Assembly (NCBI RefSeq): GCF_000959365.1
Contig: NZ_CP009556.1
Span: 2,790,001 to 2,854,000, forward strand
DNA: 64,000 bases
Reading direction: 5' to 3'
Origin: Burkholderia oklahomensis C6786
GTDB taxonomy: Bacteria > Pseudomonadota > Gammaproteobacteria > Burkholderiales > Burkholderiaceae
In this document: positions 18,120-28,102 of the stretch, piece by piece
Layout: each line of letters opens with the position of its first letter
Numbering within the stretch: position 1 is the first letter of the stretch
Made by a program: the position numbers and the translations under genes
The notes under the pieces: generated by a model
Database searches by the model: none
What the model saw: the letters and a program-made list of their open reading frames with translations, nothing else
Told to the model about the DNA's origin: nothing

Positions 18120-18683
18120 ATGCCGATCATCAACAGCCAGATCAAACCGTTCAAGGCCACCGCATACCACAACGGCGACTTCGTGCAAGTCAGCGACGAC
18201 ACCCTGAAGGGCAAGTGGTCCGTCGTCGTGTTCTATCCGGCCGACTTCACGTTCGTGTGCCCGACCGAGCTCGGCGATCTGGCCGACCGCTACGCCGAAT
18301 TCCAGAAGCTCGGCGTCGAAATCTACGCGGTGTCGACCGACACGCACTTCACGCACAAGGCATGGCACGACACGTCGGACACGATCTCGAAGATCCAGTA
18401 TCCGATGATCGGCGATCCGACGCTCGCGATCTCGCGCAACTTCGACGTGCTGATCGAAGAAGAAGGCCTCGCACTGCGCGGCACGTTCGTGATCAACCCG
18501 GAAGGCGAGATCAAGCTCTGCGAGATCCACGACAACGGCATCGGCCGCGACGCGGGCGAGCTGCTTCGCAAGGTCCAGGCCGCGCAATACATCGCCGCGC
18601 ATCCGGGCGAAGTGTGCCCCGCCAAGTGGACGCCGGGCGCCGACACGCTCACGCCGTCGCTCGACCTGATCGGCAAGATCTGA
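18120..18683 (+). CDS. ahpC: Alkyl hydroperoxide reductase subunit C (typical 2-Cys peroxiredoxin)
   Basis: 187 residues, the normal length. It reduces hydrogen peroxide and organic hydroperoxides in the cytoplasm and is re-reduced by AhpF. The peroxidatic Cys47 lies in FTFVCPTE and the resolving Cys166 in [15 protein letters not shown] and [10 protein letters not shown] are family landmarks. A GAGGAAG ribosome binding site precedes the ATG. An OxyR-type operator and promoter lie directly upstream, so peroxide induction is likely. ahpF follows after 134 bp, probably in one transcript. Confidence 0.97.
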   Translation: MPIINSQIKPFKATAYHNGDFVQVSDDTLKGKWSVVVFYPADFTFVCPTELGDLADRYAEFQKLGVEIYAVSTDTHFTHKAWHDTSDTISKIQYPMIGDPTLAISRNFDVLIEEEGLALRGTFVINPEGEIKLCEIHDNGIGRDAGELLRKVQAAQYIAAHPGEVCPAKWTPGADTLTPSLDLIGKI

Positions 18684-18817
18684 CTCCGCACGGCGGCATT
18701 GCCGCCGTCCGCGCCACGCGGGCCGCGTCCGTCGCGGCCCGCTCTCCGCACCGCCCCGCATCGCGTCGCACGACAGCGGCGAGCGCGGCCCACTCTCGCT
18801 ACGGAATCCGAATCGTC

Positions 18818-20422
18818 ATGCTCGACGCCAATCTCAAGACTCAGTTGAAATCGTACCTCGAACGGATCACCCGCCCGGTCGAGCTCGTCGCGTCGCTCGA
18901 CGACGGCGACAAATCGCGCGAGCTGCGCGCGCTGCTCGACGAGATCGCATCGCTGTCGCCGCAAGTCGTCGTCGAGCGCCGCGACGACGACGAGCGCTCG
19001 CCGTCGTTCTCCGTCGGCGAGCGGGGCAAGGCGACCGGCATTCGTTTCGCCGGCATGCCGATGGGCCATGAATTCACGTCGCTCGTGCTCGCGCTGCTGC
19101 AAGCAGGCGGGCATCCGCTCAAGCTCGACGACGCTGTGATCGAGCAAATTCGCCAGCTCGACGGCGACTACGCATTCGAGACGTACATTTCGCTGACCTG
19201 CCAGAACTGCCCGGAAGTCGTGCAGGCGCTCAACGTGATGGCGCTCGTCAACCCGCGCATCCGTCACGTGATGATCGACGGCGCGCTGTTCCAGGACGAG
19301 GTCGAAGCGCGCCGGATCATGGCCGTGCCGACGATCTTCCTGAACGGCGAAGCCTTCGCCCAGGGCCGCAGCAGCGTGAAGGAAATCCTCGCGAAGCTCG
19401 ATAGCGGCGCGAGCCGGCGCGCGGCGGACGCGCTCGCGACGAAGCCGGTGTTCGACATGCTGATCGTCGGCGGCGGCCCTGCGGGTGCGGCGGCTGCGAT
19501 CTACGCGGCGCGCAAGGGCATCGCGACGGGCGTCGTCGCCGAGCGCTTCGGCGGGCAGGTGCTCGACACGATGGCCATCGAGAACTTCGTGTCGGTCAAG
19601 GAGACCGAAGGTCCGAAGTTCGCGACCGCGCTCGAACAACACGTGAAGCAGTACGAAGTCGATGTGATCGACGTGCAGCGCGCCGACAAGCTCGTCCCCG
19701 GCCGTGTCCACGAGATCCATCTCGCGAGCGGCGCGGTGCTGAAGGCGAAGACCATCGTGCTCGCGACCGGCGCGCGCTGGCGCGAAATCGGCGTGCCCGG
19801 CGAGCGCGAGTATCGCAATCGCGGCGTCGCGTACTGCCCGCATTGCGACGGCCCGCTCTTCAAGGGCAAGCGCGTCGCGGTGGTCGGCGGCGGCAACTCG
19901 GGCGTCGAAGCGGCGATCGATCTCGCCGGCATCGTCCGCGAGGTGACGCTGATCGAATACGGCGCGCAACTGCGCGCGGACGAAGTGCTGCAGCGCAAGC
20001 TGCGCAGTCTCGCGAACGTGACGGTGATCACGCAGGCACGCACGACCGAACTCACGGGCGACGGCGCAAGGCTGAACGGGCTCGTCTACGAAGACATGCG
20101 CACCGGCGAGACGAAGCGCGTCGAGCTGGAAGGCGTGTTCGTCCAGATCGGACTCGTGCCGAACACCGAATGGCTGAAGGGAACGCTCGAGCTGTCGAAG
20201 CACGGCGAGATCGTCGTCGATGCGCGCGGCGCGACGTCGGCGCCGGGCGTGTTCGCAGCCGGCGACGTGACGACCGTGCCGTACAAGCAGATCGTGATCG
20301 CGGTCGGTGAAGGCGCGAAGGCTTCGCTCGGCGCGTTCGATTACCTGATCCGCAGCGAAGCGGATGCGGCGCCGGCCCCGGCCGCCGAAACCGCGCGAAG
20401 CGACGAAATGATCGCCGCCTGA
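18818..20422 (+). CDS. ahpF: Alkyl hydroperoxide reductase subunit F
   Basis: 534 residues. The flavoprotein passes electrons from NADH to AhpC. The N-terminal tandem thioredoxin-fold region (residues 1-200) carries TCQNC with Cys128/Cys131; then an FAD-binding motif [18 protein letters not shown], the second redox pair CPHC (Cys340/343), the NAD(P)H-binding [17 protein letters not shown], and the late FAD motif GVFAAGDVT. All redox centres are present. The ATG at 18818 fits the family N-terminus ([17 protein letters not shown]). It is the second gene of the ahpCF unit and is followed by a strong terminator. Confidence 0.97.
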   Translation: MLDANLKTQLKSYLERITRPVELVASLDDGDKSRELRALLDEIASLSPQVVVERRDDDERSPSFSVGERGKATGIRFAGMPMGHEFTSLVLALLQAGGHPLKLDDAVIEQIRQLDGDYAFETYISLTCQNCPEVVQALNVMALVNPRIRHVMIDGALFQDEVEARRIMAVPTIFLNGEAFAQGRSSVKEILAKLDSGASRRAADALATKPVFDMLIVGGGPAGAAAAIYAARKGIATGVVAERFGGQVLDTMAIENFVSVKETEGPKFATALEQHVKQYEVDVIDVQRADKLVPGRVHEIHLASGAVLKAKTIVLATGARWREIGVPGEREYRNRGVAYCPHCDGPLFKGKRVAVVGGGNSGVEAAIDLAGIVREVTLIEYGAQLRADEVLQRKLRSLANVTVITQARTTELTGDGARLNGLVYEDMRTGETKRVELEGVFVQIGLVPNTEWLKGTLELSKHGEIVVDARGATSAPGVFAAGDVTTVPYKQIVIAVGEGAKASLGAFDYLIRSEADAAPAPAAETARSDEMIAA

Positions 20423-20455
20423 TCCGCGCGATATCCGTTCAACTGTCTACCGTTG

Positions 20456-20500
20456 GCCCTCGTTGCGATGTGGAGAGCATCGTGACGAGGGCGCTTTTTT
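20456..20500 (+). terminator. Rho-independent terminator of ahpCF
   Basis: GCCCTCGTTGCGATG pairs with CATCGTGACGAGGGC (13 of 15 bases) and is followed by GC and six T. It lies 34 bases after the ahpF stop. Confidence 0.88.
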
Positions 20501-20631
20501 GGTTTCGACGCGAAGCCGCGACGGCCGAGCGCATCGAACGCCCGGCCGCCGCATCGCCCTGTGAAAGAATGTGAAGCGCGCCGCGCCTGCCGCACGCAAC
20601 GGCGTCAACGAGCACGGAACATGCCGTGCGC

Positions 20632-21003
20632 TCAGGGCCCAACGAAGAACAGCCAGACCACGCAAGCGAAACCGACGGTCCACACCAGCGAGCGCAGCGC
20701 CGCCCAGTTCAGCAGATAAAACACCCCATAGACCACGCGCGACGCGACGAAGACGATCGCAAGCTGATCGACGCGCTGCACGTTCGCGCCGTTGTGCCAC
20801 GCGACGACGAGCGCGCCGGTGAACAGCGCGAGCGCCTCCCAGGAGTTCTGATGCGCGGCAAACGCCCGCGCGCGCCAGCCTTCGAGCTGCGCGAGATACT
20901 GGCGCGGCGCGCGGTTGTCGTAGCATGCGCCCGACTTCGCGCACATCGTCCAGGCGAACGGCATCAGCGCGGCGAGCAGCAGGCAAGCTTGCGACACGGT
21001 CAT
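20632..21003 (-). CDS. MAPEG family membrane protein
   Basis: 123 residues with four hydrophobic segments (about residues 3-20, 55-75, 80-100 and 105-122), the topology of MAPEG proteins. The family loop RAPRQYLAQLEGWRARAFAAHQNSWEALALF carries the characteristic Arg-Ala-x-x-Ala-x-x-N-x-x-E pattern. Bacterial members are of unknown function; eukaryotic ones handle glutathione and lipid peroxides. A GGAGGGGAAG ribosome binding site precedes the ATG. It begins 70 bp after hmqG on the same strand and could be the last gene of that transcript, although a GC-rich hairpin lies between them. Confidence 0.85.
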   Translation of the reverse strand: MTVSQACLLLAALMPFAWTMCAKSGACYDNRAPRQYLAQLEGWRARAFAAHQNSWEALALFTGALVVAWHNGANVQRVDQLAIVFVASRVVYGVFYLLNWAALRSLVWTVGFACVVWLFFVGP

Positions 21004-21073
21004 GCTTCCCCTCCCTTATGGATTCTCGCGCTATACGTCCCGCCTCTGCCTGGAAGTTCGCCGGCAGGCGGAT

Positions 21074-23209
21074 TCAGGCATTCGCCGCGTCGAAAGCGAC
21101 ATAATCGGCAATGCTGAAGAACCGATATTCGTTCAGCAGATCCGGCCCGGGAAAGCCCTCGGGATGGATGCGACCGTGGATCGCGTCACGCGGGCTCAAT
21201 CCCGCCAGGCACATCGCGAGCATGAACTCGTCGAACGGCGCCATGAACTGCCGCGACACGAAGTGCATCCCCCAATTGAACACGGCCGGCAACTGCTCGG
21301 TGCGGCTCCAGCGGCCCGGATCGGCCATCGCGTCGTCCAGCAGGCTCGCGGCCCACGGGCTGTGTCCCTCGACGACGAGGAAGCCGTGCTTCGCGTGCGG
21401 CTTCCAGCGCGCGACGAAGTCGATCAGATCGGCGGCCGCGACGTAGCCGGGCACGAGCCCCTCGGCGTCGCTGTACGCGACGCGGAACGCACGCTTGATC
21501 TCGTCGAGCGGAATCGGCAGCGCCGCATCGTCCGACACCGTCAGTTGTCCTGGATAGTAGCGTTCGACGACGCTGCGCAGATGCGTCCGATCGACCTGCC
21601 GCACGTAGCGCTCGAGGATCGCGTCGGCGGCGTCGCCGCGACGCACGTCGAGACGCCGGTTGTGGACCAGGAACATGAACGTGTGCAGCAGATCGCCCAG
21701 ACGCGCCGCGCGGCGGCCGCCGTCCGGCTCCTTCACGGTCAGGCCGCTCGCGGCAACCGCTTCGTCATAACGATCGGGCTGCGAAATGTCGGCGTCGATC
21801 ACGCGCACGTGCACGCCCGGCACGCTGTCCAGCTCCGACAGCGTATCGGCCGCGCGGCTGCGCGCCGATTCGTTGTAGTCCGCGCCGATGACGATGAGCG
21901 GATAGTCGGCGAGATGCCGGCCGCGCCGCGTCGACTGTATGACGTACTGCGCGAGGCGCCGCAGCGCGCTGCCGTCGCCGCAGCCCATGTCGGAAATGCC
22001 GGCCGGCTGCTGATCGAGCGGCGTCTCGTCGAACAGGCGGCGAATGATCTTCGTCGAAATCTCCCTGGACGCGGGACCCGACCCGGCGCCGCTCGACGCG
22101 TAGACGTTCATCACGCGATCGATGTGCCCGTCGCGATCGACATCGAGCGGGTCGGGGTCGCCGAACAGCAGTTCGTCGAGCAGCGCGTACGTGCGCAGGT
22201 ACGATGCGGCGAGCCCCGCGTACGGCGCGGCAATCGGCCGATGAATCCGGCCCGCTTCGTTGAGCTGCACGCGCGCGCCCTCCGGATCGACGTCCGCGAC
22301 GCCCGCGTGGCCCATCAGCGCCCACGCCGCGTTCAGCACGACTTGATCCGCGTGCGGCCAGCCGTCGCCGGTCGACACTCCGTCGCGTCGCGCGTCGAAC
22401 GCCTCGAAGACGCTCGCCGCGATCTTGCCTTGCTGCTCGCCCTGCTTCTCGAACACCGGCATGTCGAGCGCGACCCACGTAGGGCCGAGCAGCAGCCCGT
22501 CCATCGCGGTACGCAACTGCGCATGCACGTGCCGCTCGAGGCCGTCCCGCGGTTCCGGCAGCGGCCATCCGTTGATGCAGATTCGCACGAGCTCCGCATA
22601 GAGCGCGCTTTCGTCGTCGTTCACGCGCCGACGATGGCACAGCGCATGCAGGTGCTGCAGCATCGACGTCGCGTCGGCCAATCGCGTGAAGAGCGGCCGC
22701 TGTGCGTTCACGCACGCGACCACGCACGCGCCGGCGGGCGTCAACGCGTAGTCGGCGCGCTCGTCGCCGCTGCTCAGCGTGACCCAGCCGGCCAGCCCGA
22801 GCAGGTTCAGCGCGCCCCACAGCAGCCCGAGATTGAGCGTCGGGTCGGCCTTGTGCCCGGCGGCGAACGCGCGCATCGCGCGCGGCTCGCCGGCCTTCAG
22901 GCCGTCGAACGCGCCCGCGAGCACGAGGCGCGTGAGCGTCGGCACGAGCACGATGCCGTTCGCCCAGTTGCAGCTGCGCGTATAGGCCATCACGCGCTGC
23001 GCATCCTCTTCGCCGATGCGCAGCGTCGCCGCGCCATCGTCGCGGCGCGTCTCGATCGGCGCGCCGGTGTCGACGATCTCGACGCGCAACGGCGTGCCCG
23101 CCGGTACGCCGAGCAGCTTGCAGCTGTCGTCCGCATGCGAGCGGAGGTAGTTTTCGAGCTGCTCGGTCAGGATGCCGGCAGAAGTGGCAAGTTCACAAAG
23201 CGACTGCAT
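21074..23209 (-). CDS. hmqG: HmqG, SAM-dependent methyltransferase for alkenylquinoline 3-methylation
   Basis: 711 residues, starting at MQSLCELATSAG 13 bp after the hmqF stop; GAGG lies about 12 bases upstream. The middle holds a class I methyltransferase SAM-binding motif, SDMGCGDGSALRRLAQYV (around residue 330), followed by IGADYNESARSRA and VIDADISQ. A large C-terminal part (HPEGFPGPDLLNEYRFFSIADYVAF) is typical of this unusually long family. Published work on Burkholderia assigns HmqG to methylation of the quinolone ring, giving 4-hydroxy-3-methyl-2-alkenylquinolines. It is the last biosynthetic gene of hmqABCDEFG. Confidence 0.88.
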   Translation of the reverse strand: MQSLCELATSAGILTEQLENYLRSHADDSCKLLGVPAGTPLRVEIVDTGAPIETRRDDGAATLRIGEEDAQRVMAYTRSCNWANGIVLVPTLTRLVLAGAFDGLKAGEPRAMRAFAAGHKADPTLNLGLLWGALNLLGLAGWVTLSSGDERADYALTPAGACVVACVNAQRPLFTRLADATSMLQHLHALCHRRRVNDDESALYAELVRICINGWPLPEPRDGLERHVHAQLRTAMDGLLLGPTWVALDMPVFEKQGEQQGKIAASVFEAFDARRDGVSTGDGWPHADQVVLNAAWALMGHAGVADVDPEGARVQLNEAGRIHRPIAAPYAGLAASYLRTYALLDELLFGDPDPLDVDRDGHIDRVMNVYASSGAGSGPASREISTKIIRRLFDETPLDQQPAGISDMGCGDGSALRRLAQYVIQSTRRGRHLADYPLIVIGADYNESARSRAADTLSELDSVPGVHVRVIDADISQPDRYDEAVAASGLTVKEPDGGRRAARLGDLLHTFMFLVHNRRLDVRRGDAADAILERYVRQVDRTHLRSVVERYYPGQLTVSDDAALPIPLDEIKRAFRVAYSDAEGLVPGYVAAADLIDFVARWKPHAKHGFLVVEGHSPWAASLLDDAMADPGRWSRTEQLPAVFNWGMHFVSRQFMAPFDEFMLAMCLAGLSPRDAIHGRIHPEGFPGPDLLNEYRFFSIADYVAFDAANA

Positions 23210-23222
23210 GATCGGATGCGCC

Positions 23223-26200
23223 TCACAAGGAAGAAGATTTATCGGACGAAGCCGCGCCCGCATGCGCGTGCGTGCCTTGGTCCATTCGGGTGGCGAGATG
23301 CGCCGCCAATGCGTCGATCGACGAATGATCCCAGACGGCGGACGCGTCGACGGTCGTGCGGAACGCGTCGCTGAACGCCATCGTCAGCTCGACCGCGAGA
23401 ATCGAATCGAGCCCGATGTCGGCGAAGGTTGTCTCGGCTGTCAACGCGATCCGGCGATTCCGCAGACGCTCGCCCAGCCACGTCAGCAGCCATTGCTCGA
23501 ACTCCCGCTTCAGTTCGGGGTCGACCGGAGCGACCGGCGCACGCATGGGCGCGTCGTTCGCCGTCGGCAGCGGTTCGTCGCCAGCGAGCGCGAAGCCGGC
23601 ATCGGACGGCTCCGGGCGCGCGTCGTGCTCGGCGCGCAGCAGCGGATCGAGCCGCTGCGTCGCGCCCGGCACCGTCTGTTCGATCGGTCCGATCTCGCGC
23701 TCGACGTGCCTCGCCCACTCGGCGATCTGCGCGGCGCTCGACAGCACGCGCCGCCGGCCGACCTGGCGCTGCGCCGCTTCGACGGCGAGTTCGTACTGGC
23801 TCTGCGCCCATTCGAGCGTCGCGCCGTCGACGCCGCGCCGCTTCGCGGCCTGCTCGACGGCCGCCAGCAACAGCGCCCATTGCGCGACGCCGCCGAACCA
23901 GTAGTTGACCCAGTTCGTCGCATGCGCGGCGCCGCCGAGCTGCTCGGCATTCGCGAGCCCGTCTTCGAGCAGCTGCTCGCCGAGCTCGCGCAGTTCCGCG
24001 GCGAGGGCGACGGCGCCTGTCCGCTCGCCCAGATAGCCGAGCAGATCGTCGCTGCCGTTCAGCAGACGGCTGCCCAGATGCGCGAGCAGCGTCTCGGTCG
24101 GCCCTTCGAAGATGCGCGGCAGGCGCGCATCGCGGAAGATCTGCGGCGCGAGATTGGTTTCGATGTAGCCGCGGCCGCCCAGCATCTGCATCAGCTCGTC
24201 GGACGACTGCGACAGGAATTCGGAGCCGAGGATCTTCGCGATCAGCAAGCCGTCTTCGGGCGCGTCGCGTCCCGCGTCGAAATCGGCCGCCAATTGCTCG
24301 ATCAGCGCGTTCAACCCGTCGATGCGATGCCGCAGGTCGCCGAGACGCTGGCGGCTCAGCGGATTGTCGAGCAACAGCCCCGTGCCGATCTGGCGCCGCG
24401 CGCCGTAGCGATGCATCAGTTGCGCGCAGCGCTTCATCCCGCCGACGCAGACCGCGCCGATGCCGAGGCGCGCGAAATTCATCGTCTGCTGCGCGACCGC
24501 CATGCCCTGCCCGAGCGCGCCGAGCCGGCACGCGTCGCTCACGCGTGCGCGATCGAGATGCAGCGCGTTCTGGATCATTCCGCGCACGCCCATCGTCAGG
24601 TCTTCCGCGCCGATCCGCAGGCCGGGCGTGCCTTGCCTGACGGCGAGCCCGATCATCCCGGCGCCGTCGGCCTGCTTCGCGAACACGTTGATCACGCCCG
24701 CCCACGCGGACGATCCGCTCCAGCTCTTCTGGCCGCTGACGAGCCATTGATCGCCGTCGATGCGCTGCGCGGTCGATGCGATCGCGCGCACGTTGGAGCC
24801 CGCGGCCGGCTCGGTGAGCGCGAACGCGGCGAGCGTCCGCCCGGTCGCGAGCAGCGGCAGCAGTTCGTCGCGCAGCGCGGGCTGCGCATGCAGCATGATC
24901 GGGCGGATGCCGAGCGTATTGTTCAGGCCGACGAAGAATGCGAGCGTCGAATCGATCGCCGCGAGCTGCGACACCACCTCCAGCATCTCGCGATGCGCGA
25001 AGCCGAGGCCGCCGTACGCACGGTCGATCTGCATGCCGAGCAGCCCTTCGTTGCCGAAATCGAGCACGACGTGCGGCGGAATCGTGCGGCGCTCGTCGAT
25101 GGTTCGCGAATCGATCCGCGTGCGCGCGTAGTGGCGCAGCCAGTCCTTCATCTGCTCGACCTTCGATGCGTTCGGCGAAGCGGCGCCGCCCGCATCGGCC
25201 TCATCGCGCTTCACGCTCGGCGCGGCGGACGATACGGACGATACGGACGGCGCGGACGGCGCGGACGACGCGGTCGGCGCGACAGCGCCCCGCGTCGCGT
25301 CGGACATGCGATCGTCGGCGTCCCAGCGCGCGAGTATCGTCAGCTCGCCGTCGCGCAGCCGGTTGCGGCATTCGCTGCGCCGCACCTTGCCGCTCGACGT
25401 CTTCGGCACGCTGCCGGGCGACACCAGCAGCACCGAGCCGGGACTGATGTCGTGGCGATGCCAGATCACCTCGCGAATGCCCTTGAGCAGCGCGTCGAGG
25501 TCGCCCTTGCGCTGCGTGCGCTCGATTTCGGCGATGACGACGAGCCGCTCCTCGTCGTCCGCCTCGATCGTGAACGCCGCGCAGCCGTTCGGCACCAGCT
25601 CGGGCCGGCTGCCGATCACCGCATACTCGACGTCTTCCGAGTAGTAGTTGCGCCCCGCGATGATGATCATGTCCTTCAGGCGGCCGGTGACGTACAGATC
25701 GCCGCGATGATAGAAGCCGAGGTCGCCCGTGCCCGCGAACTCCTGTCCCGCCTCACCGCCGATGCCGCGCTGGAACGTCGCGATCGTCTGTTCGTACTGC
25801 TGCCAGTATCCGGGCGCGACGCTCTTGCCGGCGACGCAGATTTCGCCGATCGCATCGTCCGCGCAGCGCTCGTTCGTGTTCAGATCGCGCACGACGACCC
25901 GCTGCCCGCCGATCGGCACGCCGACGCCGACGAGCACGCGCTCGCCGTCGCGATCCTGCATCTGCGGCGACAGGCCTTCGAGCTCGCGCTTGATCACGAC
26001 CTTCTGATGCTGGAGCGCCGCCTGGTCGACGCACACCGTGCGCAGCGGCCGCGGCGCGCTGCGCCCGGCGACCAGCAGCGTGCATTCGGCAAGGCCGTAG
26101 CAAGGCTTGAAGCGCTCGGGATCGAAACCCGTCGGCGCGAAGCGCTGCGCGAACTCCGCGAGCGTGCCGTAGCGGACCGACTCCGCGCCGCTGTACGCGG

Positions 26201-27071
26201 TCCTCAGGCAGCTCAGGTCGAGCGTCGCGAGCTGCTCGTCGGGCACGCGGCGGCTGCACATCCGGTACGCGAAGTCGGGGGCGCCCGTCACGTCCGCGCG
26301 ATAGTCGCTGATTGCGCGCAGCCACAGGAACGGATGCTGGATGAAGCGCTCCGGCGCCATCAGCACGCAGCGGAAGCCGCCGAACAGCGACGTCAGAATG
26401 CCGCCGATCAGCCCCATGTCGTGATAGGGCGGCAGCCAGCTGACCATCGTGCTCTCTTCGTGATACCCCATCCATTCGCCGATCAGCGCGAGGTTGTGCA
26501 TCAGGTTACCGTGCGTGACCATCACGCCCTTCGGCTTGCCGGTCGTGCCCGACGTGTACTGCAGGAACGCGACGTGCGAAGGCGCGACGTCCGCGGGCTC
26601 GAGCAACGCATCGAGCGGCTTCGCGGCGTCCAGGTCGAGCAGCGCGACGTGCGACGCCGCGGTGTCTTCCAGCAGCTTCGTGCAGCGCGCGAAATCGTCG
26701 CCCGTGCACAGGATCGCCTTCGCGCCCGCGCTCTCGACGATGCCGACGATGCGGGCCGCGTGCTGCCGATTGCGCGGCGGATACACGGGCACCGCGACCG
26801 CGCCCGCGTACAGGCAGCCGAGAAAGCCGGCGATGTAATCGAGGCCGGGCCGGCAAAGCAGCAGCACGCGCTCGCCGATGCCGACCGAATGCCGCTGCAG
26901 CAGCAGCGCGACGCGGCGCGCCGTCCGGTCGAGGTCCGCGAACGTGATCGACTGCTGCTGCTCGTCGTCGGGCTGACCGCTCAAGAACAGATAGGCGTCT
27001 TTCTCGCCTTTCGTCGCTGCACGGAAACGCAGCAATTCGTTGATCGTCTTCGGCAGATTGGTGGTTGTCAT
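23223..27071 (-). CDS. hmqF: HmqF, fatty acyl-AMP ligase + acyl-CoA dehydrogenase + ACP fusion
   Basis: 1282 residues in three parts. Residues 1-590 are a fatty acyl-AMP ligase (YTSGTTGKPKGVMVTHG, SWLPPYHDMGLIGG, GDLGFYHRGDLYVTGRLKDM). About 650-1170 is an acyl-CoA dehydrogenase-like domain (FALTEPAAGSNVRAIAS, GGRGYIETNLAPQIFRDAR). The C-terminus is an acyl carrier protein with FADIGLDSILAVEL, whose Ser (about 1223) takes phosphopantetheine. The two enzyme domains are joined by a Ser/Ala/Val linker encoded by 9-bp repeats. It should load a fatty acid onto its own carrier domain and introduce the double bond of alkenylquinolines. The ATG at 27071 follows a gap of 129 bp after hmqE. Confidence 0.92.
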   Translation of the reverse strand: MTTTNLPKTINELLRFRAATKGEKDAYLFLSGQPDDEQQQSITFADLDRTARRVALLLQRHSVGIGERVLLLCRPGLDYIAGFLGCLYAGAVAVPVYPPRNRQHAARIVGIVESAGAKAILCTGDDFARCTKLLEDTAASHVALLDLDAAKPLDALLEPADVAPSHVAFLQYTSGTTGKPKGVMVTHGNLMHNLALIGEWMGYHEESTMVSWLPPYHDMGLIGGILTSLFGGFRCVLMAPERFIQHPFLWLRAISDYRADVTGAPDFAYRMCSRRVPDEQLATLDLSCLRTAYSGAESVRYGTLAEFAQRFAPTGFDPERFKPCYGLAECTLLVAGRSAPRPLRTVCVDQAALQHQKVVIKRELEGLSPQMQDRDGERVLVGVGVPIGGQRVVVRDLNTNERCADDAIGEICVAGKSVAPGYWQQYEQTIATFQRGIGGEAGQEFAGTGDLGFYHRGDLYVTGRLKDMIIIAGRNYYSEDVEYAVIGSRPELVPNGCAAFTIEADDEERLVVIAEIERTQRKGDLDALLKGIREVIWHRHDISPGSVLLVSPGSVPKTSSGKVRRSECRNRLRDGELTILARWDADDRMSDATRGAVAPTASSAPSAPSVSSVSSAAPSVKRDEADAGGAASPNASKVEQMKDWLRHYARTRIDSRTIDERRTIPPHVVLDFGNEGLLGMQIDRAYGGLGFAHREMLEVVSQLAAIDSTLAFFVGLNNTLGIRPIMLHAQPALRDELLPLLATGRTLAAFALTEPAAGSNVRAIASTAQRIDGDQWLVSGQKSWSGSSAWAGVINVFAKQADGAGMIGLAVRQGTPGLRIGAEDLTMGVRGMIQNALHLDRARVSDACRLGALGQGMAVAQQTMNFARLGIGAVCVGGMKRCAQLMHRYGARRQIGTGLLLDNPLSRQRLGDLRHRIDGLNALIEQLAADFDAGRDAPEDGLLIAKILGSEFLSQSSDELMQMLGGRGYIETNLAPQIFRDARLPRIFEGPTETLLAHLGSRLLNGSDDLLGYLGERTGAVALAAELRELGEQLLEDGLANAEQLGGAAHATNWVNYWFGGVAQWALLLAAVEQAAKRRGVDGATLEWAQSQYELAVEAAQRQVGRRRVLSSAAQIAEWARHVEREIGPIEQTVPGATQRLDPLLRAEHDARPEPSDAGFALAGDEPLPTANDAPMRAPVAPVDPELKREFEQWLLTWLGERLRNRRIALTAETTFADIGLDSILAVELTMAFSDAFRTTVDASAVWDHSSIDALAAHLATRMDQGTHAHAGAASSDKSSSL
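25222..25275. repeat. 9-bp tandem repeats in the hmqF linker
   Basis: On the plus strand GATACGGAC occurs twice in tandem, then GGCGCGGAC twice, with degenerate copies on both sides. In HmqF these encode the SAPSAPSVSSVSS linker between the ligase and dehydrogenase domains. Copy change by 9 bp would keep the frame. Confidence 0.8.
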
Positions 27072-27200
27072 GACGTCATCCGACAGGAAATGAAACCCAC
27101 GGTCGTGGTGGTTGCGTTCGGCGGCCGGCGCCGAAGATCCGAGGCGAGCCGGCCGGTGAGGCAATCGACGCGGGCGTCGCCCGCGCCGGCGTTCGCGCGC

Positions 27201-28097
27201 CTATGCGGCGCGCTGGAACAGGTCGATCATTCGCTCCATGCTCTTCAGATGCAGCGTGCGCGGCACCACGTTCGCGCTGCGCGCCGCATAGCGCTCGGTC
27301 CATTGCTGCGCGAGCGCGCGCGTCGCGGCCGCGTCGCCGCGCATCGCGCATGCTTCGTCGTTGCGCGCCGCGAGGCCGTCCCGCGCGTGCCGGACCGCGT
27401 GCCGCGCGACGTCGCCGCCGACGATCCCGTGATGACCCAGCGCAATCCGCGATGCCTGCTGCCGCTCGATGACGGCGAGCGACTGCCGGTACGCGGACAG
27501 ATCCTGAAACACGAGCGGCAGCCACCGCTTCGGCCCGTGGTATTCGCCGAGCGCGTCCGACACGAACAGCAGGTCGAGCTGCGGGCAGTGATAGCCGAAC
27601 AGGCAGGCGCTGTGGCCGGGCAGCGCGATCGCGCGCATCCGCATCCCTTCGCCGATGTCGAGCGCCGTGCCCGGATTGACCGGGTACAGCGGGATTTCGG
27701 ACAGGTCCGCGAGATCGGCTTCGGCGATCGGCTCCCACGCAACGGACGCCTGAGCGTCGAGCTTTCTGATCGTCCTGCACGCGGACGGGCTCTGCAGCGC
27801 GTCGGCGGTGTCGGGCGAGCCGACGACGTGCAGCCACGGCATCCGCGCCTTCAAGGTCCCGAGCAGGCTGCAATGGTCGTAGTGCGAATGCGTGATCAGC
27901 CAGTAGCGCAGATGCCGGATGCCGCCGTAGTCCTTCAGCAGATCGTGAAGCTGCCGCCACACCAGCTCGGTCATGCCGCTCAACCCGCCTTCGATCAGCG
28001 TCGCGGCTTCGTCGTTGACGACCACGTACAGCGGCACTTCCGCGCTTCCGACGATGGCGAGCTGCGAGTCGATCCAGCCAGGGGTGCTGTGCTGCAT
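27201..28097 (-). CDS. hmqE: HmqE, PqsE-like metallo-beta-lactamase-fold hydrolase
   Basis: 298 residues. The metal-binding signature THSHYDHCSLLG (HxHxDH) is followed by ALPGHSACLFGYH and LFVSDALGEYHG with the further His and Asp ligands, then LGHHGIVGG. It matches PqsE, a thioesterase acting on the 2-aminobenzoylacetyl-CoA intermediate and also a signalling effector in Pseudomonas. The start MQHSTPGWIDSQLAIVG lies 5 bp after the hmqD stop, so the genes are tightly linked. No signal peptide; cytoplasmic. Confidence 0.88.
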   Translation of the reverse strand: MQHSTPGWIDSQLAIVGSAEVPLYVVVNDEAATLIEGGLSGMTELVWRQLHDLLKDYGGIRHLRYWLITHSHYDHCSLLGTLKARMPWLHVVGSPDTADALQSPSACRTIRKLDAQASVAWEPIAEADLADLSEIPLYPVNPGTALDIGEGMRMRAIALPGHSACLFGYHCPQLDLLFVSDALGEYHGPKRWLPLVFQDLSAYRQSLAVIERQQASRIALGHHGIVGGDVARHAVRHARDGLAARNDEACAMRGDAAATRALAQQWTERYAARSANVVPRTLHLKSMERMIDLFQRAA

Positions 28098-28102
28098 GTC
28101 GT

